Below, in pieces: positions 63,342-63,481 of a stretch of DNA of 63,481 nucleotides (positions are counted from its first letter, which is position 1; each line of letters starts with the position of its first letter). The notes under the pieces were generated by a model that was given only the letters and a program-made list of their open reading frames with translations, had not been told where the DNA came from and made no database searches. Source of the DNA: Chryseobacterium candidae (GTDB lineage Bacteria; Bacteroidota; Bacteroidia; Flavobacteriales; Weeksellaceae); the NCBI RefSeq assembly GCF_004916905.1, contig NZ_SDLV01000011.1, forward strand, positions 1 through 63,481, read 5' to 3'. The position numbers were made by a program, and so were the translations under genes.

Positions 63342-63481
63342 TTACTGTGCGAGGAACTCAATGGTTTTGCTTACAACTGTGTGGTAATACTGATAAAAAG
63401 AAGCATTCCGGATCAGTACCGCTAAATCTTTTTCTCGGATCAGTCTCAAAAGTTGGGGGGAATGTTAAGTAGCTTTATCTT
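63342..63481 (-). pseudogene. Frameshifted gene end at the window edge
   Basis: The minus strand encodes RLIREKDLAVLIRNASFYQY and IEFLAQ before a stop (63342-63344). In the same direction, but one frame off, the sequence to the right of a C6 tract (63455-63460) reads KIKLLNIPP and then stops. Adding one C would join the two. The gene therefore either has a frameshift at this homopolymer or is decayed. The family is unknown, and most of the gene lies outside the window. Confidence 0.4.

Noticed and set aside
1..63481. CRISPR array, rRNA genes, prophage or integrase
   Set aside because: No regularly spaced repeats, rRNA sequence, phage structural genes or integrase were seen.

Overview
The window looks like a chromosomal segment of a flavobacterium close to Chryseobacterium. 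The DNA is AT-rich. Several promoters carry the Bacteroidota -7 box TAnnTTTG. The gene content is typical of the group: a TonB-dependent receptor with a DUF4249 partner, TPR/LuxR-type membrane regulators, a DUF2723 glycosyltransferase and a FIST-domain sensor. The genus is an inference from protein style, not from a search.

Layout. (1) 0.6-3.8 kb: two tandem paralogous TPR regulators with a lipobox, one membrane span and a C-terminal LuxR-like HTH. (2) 4.7-7.6 kb: a four-gene extracytoplasmic redox cassette (thioredoxin-like, ApbE-type flavin transferase, DUF4266 mini-lipoprotein, DUF3570 protein). (3) 7.7-17.2 kb: a metal-handling block with a CzcCBA-type RND pump, a haem-binding domain protein and a P2-type ATPase, bracketed by two copies of a small His-rich exported protein that I cannot assign. 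A truncated IS3 orfA abuts the upstream copy. (4) 17.8-23.1 kb: signalling genes (NtrC-type activator, FIST protein, hybrid kinase, single-domain response regulator) leading into (5) 23.1-37.5 kb: a Wzx/Wzy-type exopolysaccharide locus. This locus has a chain-length protein whose kinase-like domain has lost its Walker A motif, and a three-domain fusion protein (APH-like kinase, nucleotidyltransferase-like, thymidylate-kinase-like). A 15-bp inverted repeat, TTCCA-N5-TGGAA, occurs once in each of the three longer gaps of the signalling/EPS region. (6) 37.5-38.8 kb: two identical tRNA-Lys(UUU) genes on a 126-bp direct repeat, a gene remnant and a small ORF. (7) 38.8-45.6 kb: a DJ-1/PfpI protein, a GlxA-type AraC regulator, and an EmrAB-TolC-type drug efflux operon divergent from its AraC regulator. 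(8) 45.7-50.1 kb: a nitric-oxide response module (Rrf2 regulator, 4-TM protein, cytochrome c lipoprotein, RIC/ScdA repair protein, qNOR) with the same 9-N8-9 inverted repeat in front of three transcription starts. (9) 50.4-63.5 kb: a MITE-like palindromic repeat, DUF2723 protein, SDR, TlpA-like thioredoxin, TonB receptor plus DUF4249, YoaK-family protein, Crp-type regulator, VOC protein, and a frameshifted gene end at the right edge.

How the genes work together. Regions 2 and 3 both act outside the cytoplasm on redox and metal stress. Regions 4 and 5 read as a sensor-to-polysaccharide regulon. Region 8 is a self-contained NO detoxification regulon with visible operators. Functions come from motifs and family memory; no database search was possible.
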